A stretch of 43,349 nucleotides of DNA from Bog-159 sp035541265 (GCA_035541265.1 DATKNQ010000246.1:1-43349); one strand, 5' to 3'; counted from the first letter of the stretch, positions 33,801 through 42,980 are shown. The notes: generated from the letters alone by a model not told the origin. Translations and numbers: made by a program.

Positions 33801-34314
33801 CGTGACAGTGAGTGCGCCCTTCGCCAGCGCGAGCGCAACTACCTGCACCAAGGGCATCGTGATCCCGGCGGGCCAAACGTGTGTGATCTATCTGACTTTC
33901 ACGCCGGCCTCGGTTGGGTATGTGAATGGGACGCTGAACGTTTCGGACAGCGACACAACCAGCCCGCAGGCGGTAGCTCTATCAGGCACGGGAACCGGAA
34001 TCGAGTTCTCCCCCTCGACAGTGACTCTGAGCGGCAACGCCGGCCAGAGAGTCTCGAGCTCCGTGGTGATGACCAACGTCGGTACCTCGACCGTAATGTT
34101 TAACGCGGCTGCGATCGTGGGTCCGAACGCCGCGGCCTGGAGCGTGAGCGCAACCGATCCTCCGTGTAACGGATCGCTCGCGGCGGGAGCGACGTGCACC
34201 TTCACCGTCTACTTCACCGCGTCCATTGTGGGGTCTGAGTCGGCCACCTACGTCGCGTACGACAACAGTACAGGCAGCCCGCAATTGCTGCCTTTGAGTG
34301 GGACCGGTCAGTAG
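30880..34314 (+). CDS. Secreted NHL-repeat / ASH-domain giant protein (copy 1)
   Basis: 1144 residues. The start at 30880 is set by AAGGAGGGG upstream and by the signal peptide that follows; upstream frame is antisense to the kinase. About ten NHL propeller repeats share the phrase NLYIADYDNCRIRKV and the loop FSGDGGPATSAEL. They are followed by four ASH/choice-of-anchor-D immunoglobulin-like domains, each with the sequence type TCLIYVFFTPTSPGTATGSI. No sorting motif or membrane anchor follows; it ends LSGTGQ. Probably exported and surface- or periplasm-located, binding proteins or polysaccharides. Paralogue of 38164-41547. Confidence 0.88.
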   Translation: MSLKHVYPAGACVLLMIACEPVRTRPVLAQDVISTAIGGGPNNLPATDANINSPNGVAVDFAGNYYISAYSANRVYKVNASGTLALVAGNGIAAESGDGVTGGAASAELNGPVGLAADTSGNIYLSDYSGCVVRKVDATQTITTIAGIPGSCGFSGDNGPATSAKLYNPRAITLDTSGNLYIADYDNCRIRKVALATGTITTVAGSGSCSYSGDGGLATSAGLAYPGAVSVDNAGDIFIGDFNSYRIREVTASNGNISTVAGTGVSGYTGDGGSATAAEIGQTYQGVWVNPAGNTVTITDYTHQVVRQFTVTGIPNTGTINTIAGNGKDGDAGDGGPADATEFNSPKAVVLSSSGMVYVADNGNNRIRGFTVSGIPNTATIDTVAGNGNITYPNLISGVPPSGVVLDNPLDVYQDPAGNTYVSEYTGCVVRELVKSTGLVNIFAGSAAAGATAGTCGFTGVGGPAASAAIGNVAGIARDTSGNIYIADYSNCVVWQVNAATGDISVFAGQGPPRKCGFSGDGGPATSAELNAPAGIYLDRKNNLYIADASNNRIREISGGIITTIAGNGTAGYLGDGDPATDAELHTPNGVAVDSSGNVYIADYNSCVVREVTAATGIISTIAGNGVCGYNGDGLAVEHELNRPDRVALDANGNLFIADDSGQRVRWVNSTGMMTTIAGNGVAGYNGDGEVATAADLYYVGGIGQDSLGDFLICDYDNLRIRQVSAFPALNTSAGSLNLGLATIGTTSTPQVLTLSAMGLITFDNVSITGPFTEADDCGTSLANGATCLIYVFFTPTSPGTATGSITIEDNGFFSNTTTITLSGTASGLSVTGGPLNFGNQAVKTTSAAKTVAVTNKSTASVTMGTITVNETDFAITANTCPASGSALAAGAKCSISVVFKPKTTGAKKGALIINDSDPTSPQIVGMTGTGTSLVVLTPSAVTFPPQAVGTTSGLSKVTLTNNTGASLTLKNPAVTVSAPFASASATTCTKGIVIPAGQTCVIYLTFTPASVGYVNGTLNVSDSDTTSPQAVALSGTGTGIEFSPSTVTLSGNAGQRVSSSVVMTNVGTSTVMFNAAAIVGPNAAAWSVSATDPPCNGSLAAGATCTFTVYFTASIVGSESATYVAYDNSTGSPQLLPLSGTGQ

Positions 34315-34336
34315 GGCGCCGGCTCCTCTACTCCCG

Positions 34337-34364
34337 CGCCGCCGGGTTCTGGCGCCCGGCGGCG
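34337..34364 (+). terminator. Terminator between convergent NHL and kinase genes
   Basis: CGCCGCCGGG at 34337-34346 pairs perfectly with CCCGGCGGCG at 34355-34364, loop of 8, then TTT. It lies between two converging stop codons and could serve the plus strand best. Confidence 0.6.
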
Positions 34365-34365
34365 T

Positions 34366-36963
34366 TTACTTGCGAAAGCGCGCTGCTTTTTCCGGTTGAC
34401 CCGATGCCACATATAAAGCAACTAAGTCATCACGCGACGTCTGTTGCCACTTTACGGCAGGGCTGGTCTGTGTACTTATGATGGCATACCCCGCCAGCAT
34501 GTGACTCTCCGACTCCGCATAACGGCGCTCGCGCATCAGAGTACGGCCCAGCTTGATCTCAGCGATACCTATGTTCAGATGCCCAGGGGGCAGTAACTGG
34601 CGATAGAGAGCGATAACTTCGCCAAAGAGTTGCTCCGCGCGAGTGTACTCCTTCTTCTCCAGATAGGCGCTCGCCAGGTTGGCGGATTCGAGCGCGACCG
34701 ACTGGTGCCGGCCGCCGTAGACCACGCGATCAATGTCCACCGCGCGGCGGAAACGCGCCACGGCTTCATCGAACTTTCCGCGGCGCATCGCGAGCAATCC
34801 CAGTTCGTTGAGCGCGACGGCCACGCGCTGATGCACGGGGCCGTAGACGCGCTCCTGAATGTCCAGCGCCTGTTGCAGCATGTCTTGAGCCTCATCGAAG
34901 CGGCCCTCCAGGACTAAGGCCTGGCCCAGATAGTTCAAGCTGGCTCCGGTTTCCGGATGATCATTGCCGTACCAGGAGCGATTGATCTCGAGCGCGCGCT
35001 GGTCGAACGCTTCAGCCTCGGCAAAGTGGCCCAGATTGGTTTGGATCGCCGCCAGGTTGAGCAAGTCGTCGGCGACCAGCGGGTGGCGCTCGCCGTAGGC
35101 CTGTTCGTGCATCGCCAACACGCGGCGATTCAACTGCTCCGAGATGGCGTAGTTGCCCTGGTAGAACTGCGTGTTTGCGAGTTCGGATAACGCGGCGGCG
35201 AGGTCGGCGGCGGAGTCCGGCGCGGCGGACTCGAGACGCACGGCTGCTTCGAGCGTCGCGATGGCCGCCTGGTAATCGCCGCGCTGCTCCTCGATGCGTC
35301 CCAGCGCGGTTTGTGCCCGCGCTAGGGCCGGATCGTCCGCGGGCAGAGTCCGCCCGCTCATGGCCAATCCATCGCGCACGAGCTTTTCGGCGTCTTCCAG
35401 GCGAGCTTGATCCATGCGCAATAATCCCAGCGCAACGAGACTCTCGGCTACTTCGCGGTGCTCAGAACCGAAGATGGCGCGCCGGCGGCCGAGCGCCAGA
35501 GTGAGCAGCGTATCGGCCTTTTCGAGGTTGCCGAGTTTCTGGTAGATGCCACCGAGAGTGGCGTAGAGATCGGCTTGCACGGCTGGTTCGCGATCGAGCG
35601 CGCGTGCCTCCCGCACGCCCCGGTCGACCACGGCCGCGGCTCGCAGGTTATCCGGCGGACCGGCGGAATGGTCGCCGCGATCAAACAAATTCAACATGAA
35701 TTGTTGGATTCGCCGGGCGCGCGACGCCTGTGCCAGGGCGACGTTGCGCGCCGCAGCCAATCGCAGCGTGAAGAAGACGATCAGCGAAGCGGCCACCACG
35801 AAAGCCGCCGCGGCCGCGGTCACCGCGCGCCGGCGCCGCCGGACGAATTTGCCCAGTGTGTACCGCACTGAATCCGGCCGCGCCTCCAGAGGTTCGCCGT
35901 CCAGGTAATGCTCGATATCGCGGACGAAGGCTTCCACCGACCGGTACCTTCTGGCCACGTCCTTGTGCATGGCCGTCAGGCAAAGCACGTCCAGGTCGGC
36001 CCAGGAATTCCGGCTCGCCGGAAGGGCATGCGCCACGGAGGGCTTCTCAGGCGTGCTTTCGAGAATCAGGCTTTCGGCTTGCGCCGGTGTGCACGCCGAA
36101 GGATCGAACGGGAGGCGTCCGGCCAACAATTCGTAGAGAATCACGCCGAGCGAGTATACGTCGCTATACACGCCAGCGCGCTCGCCGCGGATCTGTTCGG
36201 GCGCTGCGTAGGCTGGCGTCATCAGGCGCAAGCCGGTGATGGTGGGAGCCTGGCCTTGATCAGCGGGGTCCAGTTGTTTGGCGATTCCGAAGTCCAGCAA
36301 CTTCACCGCGCCATCGGCGCGGACCAGGATGTTGGAGGGCTTGAGGTCGCGGTGGATGATCGCTTGCCGGTGCGCATATTCGACCGCTTCGGCGACCATG
36401 CGGAGCAGGCGCAACCTTTCTTCGACGTTCGCGCCGCGCTGGCGGCAATACTCCGTGAGCGGCCGGCCATCGACGTACTCCATCGCGAACCAAGGCGTGC
36501 CATCGGGCAGCGAGTCGGCATCGTAAAGGCGTGCGATGGCCGGATGGTTCAGTTGCGCCAGAGTCCGCTGCTCGCCCAGAAAACGCTCGTGCCGCGCAGG
36601 CGACAGCCAGGCGTCGCGCAAGACCTTGATGGCCACCAGGCTGCCCAAGTCGCTGCGTTCGGCCAGATAGACGACACCCATGCCGCCCTGCCCGATGAGA
36701 CCTCTGACGCGATAGGGGCCGAACTGAGGCAATTGCGCGGGCGCCGGCGCGGCGGCGCTGGTCAAGCTTTGGGCGGCTGCCGCCAGTCCGCGATCTAGCA
36801 GAGACGCAGCGCGCGAGTCTTCTTCGAGCATCGCCAGCACTTCGCCGATCAGTTCCCGATCGCTGCCGCAAGTGGATTCGACGAAGGCTGTCCGATCCGA
36901 AGCCGCCAGGGCAGCCGCGGCGTGAAAGACGGTCTGGATACGCAGCCAACGCTCCGCGTCCAT
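34366..36963 (-). CDS. Ser/Thr protein kinase with C-terminal TPR sensor
   Basis: 865 residues. After a helical N-terminus (MDAERWLRIQTVFHAA...), a PknB-type kinase begins GLIGQGGMGVVYLAE. It has AIKVLRD, HRDLKPSNI, DFGIAK and APEQIRGE, so the catalytic motifs are complete. A membrane helix (about 390-410) separates it from a long TPR region of at least eight repeats (ALGGIYQKLGNLEKADTLLTLAL and similar). The TPRs are probably periplasmic and bind partners or peptidoglycan fragments. It is preceded by an ECF sigma gene with a 9-nt gap, the arrangement known for kinase-controlled ECF factors. Confidence 0.92.
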   Translation of the reverse strand: MDAERWLRIQTVFHAAAALAASDRTAFVESTCGSDRELIGEVLAMLEEDSRAASLLDRGLAAAAQSLTSAAAPAPAQLPQFGPYRVRGLIGQGGMGVVYLAERSDLGSLVAIKVLRDAWLSPARHERFLGEQRTLAQLNHPAIARLYDADSLPDGTPWFAMEYVDGRPLTEYCRQRGANVEERLRLLRMVAEAVEYAHRQAIIHRDLKPSNILVRADGAVKLLDFGIAKQLDPADQGQAPTITGLRLMTPAYAAPEQIRGERAGVYSDVYSLGVILYELLAGRLPFDPSACTPAQAESLILESTPEKPSVAHALPASRNSWADLDVLCLTAMHKDVARRYRSVEAFVRDIEHYLDGEPLEARPDSVRYTLGKFVRRRRRAVTAAAAAFVVAASLIVFFTLRLAAARNVALAQASRARRIQQFMLNLFDRGDHSAGPPDNLRAAAVVDRGVREARALDREPAVQADLYATLGGIYQKLGNLEKADTLLTLALGRRRAIFGSEHREVAESLVALGLLRMDQARLEDAEKLVRDGLAMSGRTLPADDPALARAQTALGRIEEQRGDYQAAIATLEAAVRLESAAPDSAADLAAALSELANTQFYQGNYAISEQLNRRVLAMHEQAYGERHPLVADDLLNLAAIQTNLGHFAEAEAFDQRALEINRSWYGNDHPETGASLNYLGQALVLEGRFDEAQDMLQQALDIQERVYGPVHQRVAVALNELGLLAMRRGKFDEAVARFRRAVDIDRVVYGGRHQSVALESANLASAYLEKKEYTRAEQLFGEVIALYRQLLPPGHLNIGIAEIKLGRTLMRERRYAESESHMLAGYAIISTQTSPAVKWQQTSRDDLVALYVASGQPEKAARFRK

Positions 36964-36972
36964 AAGCAGTAA

Positions 36973-37551
36973 TCAGGAAGCTCGGCGGAGTTGATGCGCC
37001 AGCCAGGCTTTTGCCGCGCGCCAATCGCGCATCACGGTGGCCTCGGAGATGTTGAGCAGTTCGGCCGTTTCGGGAACGTCGAGCCCGCCGAAGAAGCGCG
37101 TCTCCACCATGGTGGCCTGGCGCGGATTCAAACGGGCTAAGTCTTCGAGCGCGGAATCGAGGGCCAGCAATTCGCCGCCGCAGGCAGCCGCGGTCTCGAG
37201 CGAATCATCGAAGGCCACCATGGGGAATCCATCGCCGCGTTTCTGCGCGCGGCGCCGGCGAGCCGCTTCCACCAGCAGTTGCCGCATGGCGCGCGCGGCG
37301 ATGCGCTTGAAATGCAGACGCGACGTGGTGGCCAGGTGCGGCGAGTTGGCCAGCTTCAGCCAGGCTTCGTGTACCAGCGTGGTGGGACTCAGCGTGGCGT
37401 TCGGGTCGCAACGTCTTACTGTGGAGGCGAGCCGCCGCAGTTCTTCGTAAGTCAGGCTGAAGACCTGGTCGAGAGCGCGGCGTTCCTCTGGGGTGGCGTT
37501 TGGCGCACCCGCCTCGAACCGCCGCACCGTTGAAGTATTTCGAAGGCGCAT
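36973..37551 (-). CDS. ECF-type RNA polymerase sigma factor
   Basis: 192 residues from the ATG at 37551; a TTG nine codons upstream is possible. Region 2 contains LVHEAWLKLANSP and FKRIAARAMRQLLVEAARRRRA, region 4 contains LDVPETAELLNISEATVMRDWRAAKAWLAHQL. It resembles the sigma factor at 26964, belonging to the kinase-associated ECF group. It is co-transcribed with the kinase-TPR gene. The Arg/Lys-rich linker between regions is typical. Which genes it serves is unknown; the nearby secreted proteins are candidates. Confidence 0.9.
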   Translation of the reverse strand: MRLRNTSTVRRFEAGAPNATPEERRALDQVFSLTYEELRRLASTVRRCDPNATLSPTTLVHEAWLKLANSPHLATTSRLHFKRIAARAMRQLLVEAARRRRAQKRGDGFPMVAFDDSLETAAACGGELLALDSALEDLARLNPRQATMVETRFFGGLDVPETAELLNISEATVMRDWRAAKAWLAHQLRRAS

Positions 37552-37689
37552 GACAGTTTTTGCCGGAAGTCTGCGCAATGGTCAGTGGACGCCTGTCGAC
37601 TTAGCCTGAGGGCACCGGCTTTTGGGGATGCTATCACCCGCGTGCCAGAGATGCAAGTACTATGCGTCCTGAACGAATAAGGAGAATCC

Positions 37690-38142
37690 ATGCACTCAAT
37701 GCAACGTTCGATCGCCGCGCTGGCCATGCTGCTCATCGCCGCGCTGGGCGCGTCAGCCAAAAACGGCCGGGATTTCGGCGGTTTCTACAGCGTGACCAAC
37801 GCAGCCCGGGACGGCCGCCAGGTGCGCGTCACGGTGATGTTACAAATCTTCAACTATAGCGGCGAGGACTTAGCCGAGGCCAGCGTCATGATCCTGCATT
37901 CCCCGCCCGTGGCGGCGGTATTCGGCACTTACTCGCCGATCGAGCAATGGCGGGACGGAACCGACGTGCGACTCGCCATGCACATCACCGTTCCAGAAGA
38001 TGAGTACGACCATTGGGCTGGGCGCCGGCAGCCTTCCGTCTGCGTAGTAACGCGCGACAGCCAGGGACGCGAGCTGCAGCGCACGGTGCAACTGAGCCGC
38101 CGCCCCGCGATCCAACTGCAGGAAGACTCAGACGCTCAATAA
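37690..38142 (+). CDS. Small secreted protein of unknown function
   Basis: 150 residues after AAGGAGAA. Signal peptide (MHSMQRSIAALAMLLIAALGASA) followed by a beta-rich domain with VTVMLQIFNYSGEDLAEASVMIL, a YSPIEQWRDGTDVRLAMHITVP segment and a polar C-terminus. The pattern of alternating strands resembles an Ig-like fold, but no family was recognised. It lies 21 nt upstream of the second NHL protein and is probably in the same transcript, so it may be exported with it or assist it. Confidence 0.7.
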   Translation: MHSMQRSIAALAMLLIAALGASAKNGRDFGGFYSVTNAARDGRQVRVTVMLQIFNYSGEDLAEASVMILHSPPVAAVFGTYSPIEQWRDGTDVRLAMHITVPEDEYDHWAGRRQPSVCVVTRDSQGRELQRTVQLSRRPAIQLQEDSDAQ

Positions 38143-38163
38143 GTCAATAAAGGAGGAGAGACT

Positions 38164-41100
38164 ATGCGCCGCATTTTCATTTCACTTGCACTCATGACTT
38201 TATGCCTGCCCGCGTGGGCACAGCAGGACTGGATTACCACATTCATCGGTGGTGGACCTAACGGCATACCGGCCGTGCAGGGCGATGTCAACGACCCGCT
38301 GGCAGTGGCCGTGGACAGTGCCGGCAATTACTATATCGCAGGCTGCGCTTCGAATCGGGTTTATGAGGTCAATACCTCGGGCACGATCACGGTTGTGGCC
38401 GGCCTCGGTCCGGCGGGCTATGCGGGTGACGGTGTTGCGGGCGGGGCGCCCAATGCGCTGTTGAATTGCCCGAACGGCGTGGCCGTGGATAGTTCAGGCA
38501 ATGTGTACATCTCGGAGTACAATAACCAAACTGTTCGCAAGGTGACCACCAGCGGAACGATCAGCACGATTGCGGGTATCTCGGGCGCCTGCGGGTACAA
38601 TGGCGACGGCAGCCCGGCCACCAGCTTTGAACTCTGCCGGCCGGGCGGCATGGTCGCGGATAAATCGGGCAACCTGTACATCGCCGATGCGAGTAATTGC
38701 CGCGTCCGCAAGCTGGCGCTCTCGACCGGCACGATCAGCACTTATGCCGGCACCGGCAGTTGCGGTTACAGCAGCGACGGCATCACGGCCAGCACGGCTA
38801 AGGTAAACGCGCCTGATGGAGTAGCCTTAGACAACGCCGGCAACTTATATATCGCCGATACCAATAACTTCCGAATCCGGCTGGTGACTCTGTCCACCGG
38901 AATTATTACCACCATCGCCGGAAACGGCACCAATGGGTTCATCGGCGACGGGGGTGCGGCAGTGTCCGCGGAGATCAGTTATGTCTACGAAGGTATCTCC
39001 GTGAACAGCACGGGGACGCTAGTAACTATCGCGGACGACGGCAACCAGCGAATCCGGCAATTCACGCTTTCCGGCAATCCCAACACGGGCAACATCAACA
39101 CCATTGCCGGCACGGGCGCCGTAGGGTATAGCGGCGATGGTGGGGCCCCAGGCAGCGCGGTGTTCCACAGTCCACAAGGACTGGCTGTGACGGCGTCCGG
39201 AACCATCTACGTGGCCGACCGCTACAACGATCGGGTGCGGGCGTTTACCACCGGCACCGGAGCGCTCATCAACACTGTCGCGGGCAATGGCAACGGCACC
39301 TTTCCGACGCTCGAGTCAGGAGTTCCGCCGCAGGGCGTGGTCTTCGACTATCCATTCGGTATTCTAGAGGATCCCTCGGGCAATGTGTTCGTCAACGACA
39401 CCGAAAACTATCTGGTGCGCGAGTTAGTTGCATCGACCGGCCTGGTGAACCTCTTCGCCGGCAATGGCACGCGCGGAAGCGGCGGCAACGGCGGTCCGGC
39501 CACCGCGGCGCAGCTAAATTACAACTACGGCGTGGCACGCGACAGCTCAGGGAATATCTATATCGCCGACACGCAGAACTGCTTGATCCGCGAAGTTACG
39601 GCCAGCAACGGCGTCATCAATGTTTTCGCTGGCAAGAGCGGCAGTTGCGGTTACGGCGGCGACGGCGGTCCAGCCACCAGTGCTCTGCTCAACCAGCCGT
39701 GGGGTATCTTCATGGATAGCGGCAACAACCTCTACATTGCCGACGCGTATAATCACATCATTCGCAAGGTAACGGGCGGCACGATCACCACCGTCGCGGG
39801 AACGCCGGGACTGTCCGGTTACTTAGGCGACGGCGATCCGGCTACGGCTGCGAAGCTGAATCAGCCGTGGGGAGTCACCAAAGATGGCGCCGGTAACTTG
39901 TATATCGCCGACACTTATAACTGTGTGATCCGGGAGGTCGCGGCGGCTACCGGTATTATCACCACGGTGGCCGGAATCGGCGACACCTGCGGTTATACCG
40001 GCGACGGGCCGGCCATCCAAAACCGGCTCAATTATCCGAACGGCCTGCTGGCGGACGCCAACGGCGACCTGTTCGTTGCGGACACAAATAATAACCGCGT
40101 CCGTTGGATTGATCCATCCGGCAATATGACCACCTTTGCCGGCAACGGTACGGCCGGCATGAATTGCGACGCCTGTTACGCCACGCTGGCCGACCTGTAT
40201 TACCCGAGCGGAATCGCGCGCGATGCGGCCGGCGACATACTGATCGTCGATCAGTATAACTACAGGGTGCGGGAGGTATCTGCCTTTGCCGGGCTGGGCG
40301 TCTCAAGCACCAGTTTGAACTTTGGCCTGGTGACAATCGGCGGCGCCAGCACGCCACAATTGCTGACCATCAACGGATTGGGACCACTGACAATCGGCAG
40401 CATTGCCGTCACCGGTCCCTTCAGCGAGTCGGATAACTGCGGCACCGGCCTGGCGAACGGCGGCACCTGCACTGTGTTTGTGCTGTTCAAGCCCAGCGCC
40501 GCGGGGGTTGCCACCGGTACACTGACCATTTACGACAACGGCTTTTTCAATGCGAGCACGAACATCAGTCTGTCGGGAACGGGTAGCGGACTATCGGTCA
40601 CCGGTGGTCCGCTGGTCTTCGGCAGCGTGGCGGTGAAAACCACCAGCGCGGCTAAGACTGTGACGATCACGAACAAAAGCGCGGCGAGCATCACCATGCG
40701 TTCGATCGCGCTCAATGAAACAACTGACTTCGCGATCGCAGCCAACACCTGTCCCGCGTCCGGCAGCACGCTCGCAGCCGCGGCGAGTTGTACGGTAAGT
40801 GTGGCGTTCAAGCCGCAAACCACCGGCGCGAAGAAAGGCGCGCTACTGATCAACGATAGCGACCCAAGCAGCCCGCAGGTAGTCGGCATGACCGGCACAG
40901 GCACCAGCAAAGTGGCGTTCAGCCCCAGTTCCATCACGTTCAATGCGCAACCCATCGGTACAACCAGCGCCAGCAGCAGGATCGTGCTGACGAATAACAC
41001 GGGCGCCACGCTCACGCTGGGCAACCCGGCACTTTCTTTCAGCGGCCCGTTCGCGAGCACCCACGCTTCAACCTGCACCAACGGATTGCCAGTCGCCGCG

Positions 41101-41547
41101 GGTGGGACCTGCGCCATCTTCGTGACGTTCACGCCGTCGGTGGTTGGTTATGTCACCGGCACTCTGAACGTCACCGATAGCGACGCCTCCAGCCCGCAGG
41201 CCATCGCGTTGGCGGGGACCGGCACGGGTGTGGAGTTCACGCCGTCTTCGGTCAGCTTCGGTACCTCCAATGTGGGAGTCCGGGTGCAATCCACGGTAAC
41301 GCTGACCAATGTGAGCGGCGCGCCGATTAAGTTCACGGCGTGGACCATCACCGGCACAAACGCCGCCGACTTCAGCACCAGCCTATCCGATCCGCCGTGC
41401 GGCGGCACTCTCGTTTCCGGAGGAGTTTGCACCTTCACGGCATACTTCACGCCGTCAATTGCGGGGGCTGAATCGGCCACGTTGAATGTCTACGACAACA
41501 GTCCCGGCAGTCCGCAGACTTTGGCGCTGAGCGGCACAGGGCAGTAG
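38164..41547 (+). CDS. Secreted NHL-repeat / ASH-domain giant protein (copy 2)
   Basis: 1127 residues, following GGAGGAGAG. Same architecture as the protein at 30880: signal peptide (ending PAWAQ), about ten NHL repeats with NLYIADTNNFRIRLV-type blades and SGDGGPATSALL-type loops, then four ASH domains (for example NCGTGLANGGTCTVFVLFKPSAAG), ending LSGTGQ. The two proteins align over their whole length, so they are tandem paralogues separated by the kinase/sigma pair. Direct repeats of this size could recombine. Confidence 0.88.
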   Translation: MRRIFISLALMTLCLPAWAQQDWITTFIGGGPNGIPAVQGDVNDPLAVAVDSAGNYYIAGCASNRVYEVNTSGTITVVAGLGPAGYAGDGVAGGAPNALLNCPNGVAVDSSGNVYISEYNNQTVRKVTTSGTISTIAGISGACGYNGDGSPATSFELCRPGGMVADKSGNLYIADASNCRVRKLALSTGTISTYAGTGSCGYSSDGITASTAKVNAPDGVALDNAGNLYIADTNNFRIRLVTLSTGIITTIAGNGTNGFIGDGGAAVSAEISYVYEGISVNSTGTLVTIADDGNQRIRQFTLSGNPNTGNINTIAGTGAVGYSGDGGAPGSAVFHSPQGLAVTASGTIYVADRYNDRVRAFTTGTGALINTVAGNGNGTFPTLESGVPPQGVVFDYPFGILEDPSGNVFVNDTENYLVRELVASTGLVNLFAGNGTRGSGGNGGPATAAQLNYNYGVARDSSGNIYIADTQNCLIREVTASNGVINVFAGKSGSCGYGGDGGPATSALLNQPWGIFMDSGNNLYIADAYNHIIRKVTGGTITTVAGTPGLSGYLGDGDPATAAKLNQPWGVTKDGAGNLYIADTYNCVIREVAAATGIITTVAGIGDTCGYTGDGPAIQNRLNYPNGLLADANGDLFVADTNNNRVRWIDPSGNMTTFAGNGTAGMNCDACYATLADLYYPSGIARDAAGDILIVDQYNYRVREVSAFAGLGVSSTSLNFGLVTIGGASTPQLLTINGLGPLTIGSIAVTGPFSESDNCGTGLANGGTCTVFVLFKPSAAGVATGTLTIYDNGFFNASTNISLSGTGSGLSVTGGPLVFGSVAVKTTSAAKTVTITNKSAASITMRSIALNETTDFAIAANTCPASGSTLAAAASCTVSVAFKPQTTGAKKGALLINDSDPSSPQVVGMTGTGTSKVAFSPSSITFNAQPIGTTSASSRIVLTNNTGATLTLGNPALSFSGPFASTHASTCTNGLPVAAGGTCAIFVTFTPSVVGYVTGTLNVTDSDASSPQAIALAGTGTGVEFTPSSVSFGTSNVGVRVQSTVTLTNVSGAPIKFTAWTITGTNAADFSTSLSDPPCGGTLVSGGVCTFTAYFTPSIAGAESATLNVYDNSPGSPQTLALSGTGQ

Positions 41548-41563
41548 CTATATCCGGTGATCT

Positions 41564-41593
41564 GGGGCGCGCTCAGAACGGCGGGCGTGCCCC
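41564..41593. terminator. Weak hairpin between convergent NHL and neprosin genes
   Basis: GGGGCGCGC at 41564-41572 pairs with GCGTGCCCC at 41585-41593 with one wobble. No T-tract; termination is uncertain. Confidence 0.35.
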
Positions 41594-41603
41594 GGATCGC
41601 GCT

Positions 41604-42980
41604 TCAGCAGCCGGTTCCGCCGGGTCCCCCTTCGTAAAAGTAGATGCCCCAGCCGCTCGAACTGCTGTAGTAGGGGCCAGTGATGCTGTAGCAAGCCGGC
41701 GAAGGTTGTGCCGGAGTGAGCGTGTCCCAGACTGAACTTGAGGATGTGTTGATGTAGTAAAGGTTACGCTGGTAAGCCGCATAGTCCCAGCCCAGGCTCG
41801 ACCAGTCGCCGCTGCCTTCCGGCGGAAACCAGGTGGAACCCACTGACTCGGTGCCGTACTCGATCAGTTGCGCGTTGTGCGCCATCTGGCCGCCGCTGTA
41901 GATCGATCCCGGATAGTAACCCACCCAGGCTCCACCCAGGGCCAGCCACCAGTTGCCGCCGGAGAGATAGAACTGAGCGGCGAACTCATACTGGGAACCG
42001 CCCAGCGTGCTGTAGTTGTTGAAGCCTCCGCCGAAATGCCAGGAACTGTTCGTCTGTACGAAAGCTGCGCAGTCCAGGTTATAGCAGCCCGTCTTATTGT
42101 AATCGTCGCGCGTCCAGTAGATAAATAACGCGGAGTTCTCGCTTCCGTACTTAGACGGATAGTTCTGCCATCCTACTTCGGCGGTCTGGGTGGACGATCC
42201 GCTGCCGCCCACGTACCACTGCTGAGACAGGGAAAAAACCTCGCCCAGGCCCGTATTTACGTAAGGCTTCCACAGGTTCAGGCTGGAGTTGCCACCCAGA
42301 TTAGTCACATACTGGTAAGTATACGAATACTTATGCGCGGTGGAACTCGGGTTCGCCACTCCCGCCGGCACGCCAGTCACGGAGGCATCCGGGCTCTTGC
42401 TGAAGAACTGCTGCAAGGTTGGGAAACGGGTGACATCGCCGAGTGTGATGCGGCGCATCGGAATGGTGCCTGCTTCGCAGCTTGTAGAGTTGCCGAACTG
42501 ATCGAACGATTGCGAGGCCGCCAATTGTGAGGCCGCGCTGATGGCTTGCCCGGCCTGGCCGTTGGCCTGCGCACTCTGCGCGATCGCCGATTGCGGCGGC
42601 TCCGGCGCCACCGAGCCCAAGCCCAACAGGCGCACGGATGGCTGTTGCTCCACCGGGACACAGTCGAAATGATGCTGTTCCAACACAAAGCTATGCTGGA
42701 CGTTGACGCCCTGGTACATGGTCAGGATGTGCTGGCGCATCTGTTCGAACGCGCTTGCATCGGTCACACGGCTGCCGGGACTACCGGCGTAGTTACTGAA
42801 ACTGGCGCTCTGAGTGCCCTGCATGAAGTTCGCAAAGGGCACGAACTGTACCGAAGTTGATTGCGCGCGCAGCGGTCCCTGGGCCGCTGTCAGGAAGACC
42901 ATCGCGCCCGCAATGATCAGATTCGATACGCGTAGGCCGCGGATGTGCCGCGGGGTCCAACCGAAAATCTCGTTTTTCAC
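41604..42980 (-). CDS. Neprosin-domain (DUF239) secreted prolyl-peptidase-like protein
   Basis: 458 residues from GTG at 42980 after AAGGAGGAGAG. Signal-like N-terminus (to about residue 40). The propeptide motif CEAGTIPMRRITLGDV (168-183) matches the plant neprosin pro-domain. The catalytic half contains AEVGWQNYPSKYG (Glu268), FIYWTRDDYNKTGCYNL and CAAFVQTN, then GGSQYEF, GNWWLALGGAWVGYYP and LIEYGTESVG (Glu374/Glu378). Neprosins are glutamic endopeptidases cutting after proline; Glu268 fits the first catalytic Glu and one of Glu374/Glu378 probably the second. Cys299 and Cys304 may form the conserved disulfide. A bacterial extracellular protease is the best reading. Confidence 0.85.
   Translation of the reverse strand: MKNEIFGWTPRHIRGLRVSNLIIAGAMVFLTAAQGPLRAQSTSVQFVPFANFMQGTQSASFSNYAGSPGSRVTDASAFEQMRQHILTMYQGVNVQHSFVLEQHHFDCVPVEQQPSVRLLGLGSVAPEPPQSAIAQSAQANGQAGQAISAASQLAASQSFDQFGNSTSCEAGTIPMRRITLGDVTRFPTLQQFFSKSPDASVTGVPAGVANPSSTAHKYSYTYQYVTNLGGNSSLNLWKPYVNTGLGEVFSLSQQWYVGGSGSSTQTAEVGWQNYPSKYGSENSALFIYWTRDDYNKTGCYNLDCAAFVQTNSSWHFGGGFNNYSTLGGSQYEFAAQFYLSGGNWWLALGGAWVGYYPGSIYSGGQMAHNAQLIEYGTESVGSTWFPPEGSGDWSSLGWDYAAYQRNLYYINTSSSSVWDTLTPAQPSPACYSITGPYYSSSSGWGIYFYEGGPGGTGC

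Noticed and set aside
30880..34314. NHL blades as DNA tandem repeats or CRISPR
   Set aside because: Repetition is at protein level with diverged DNA and variable spacing; no spacer/repeat regularity.
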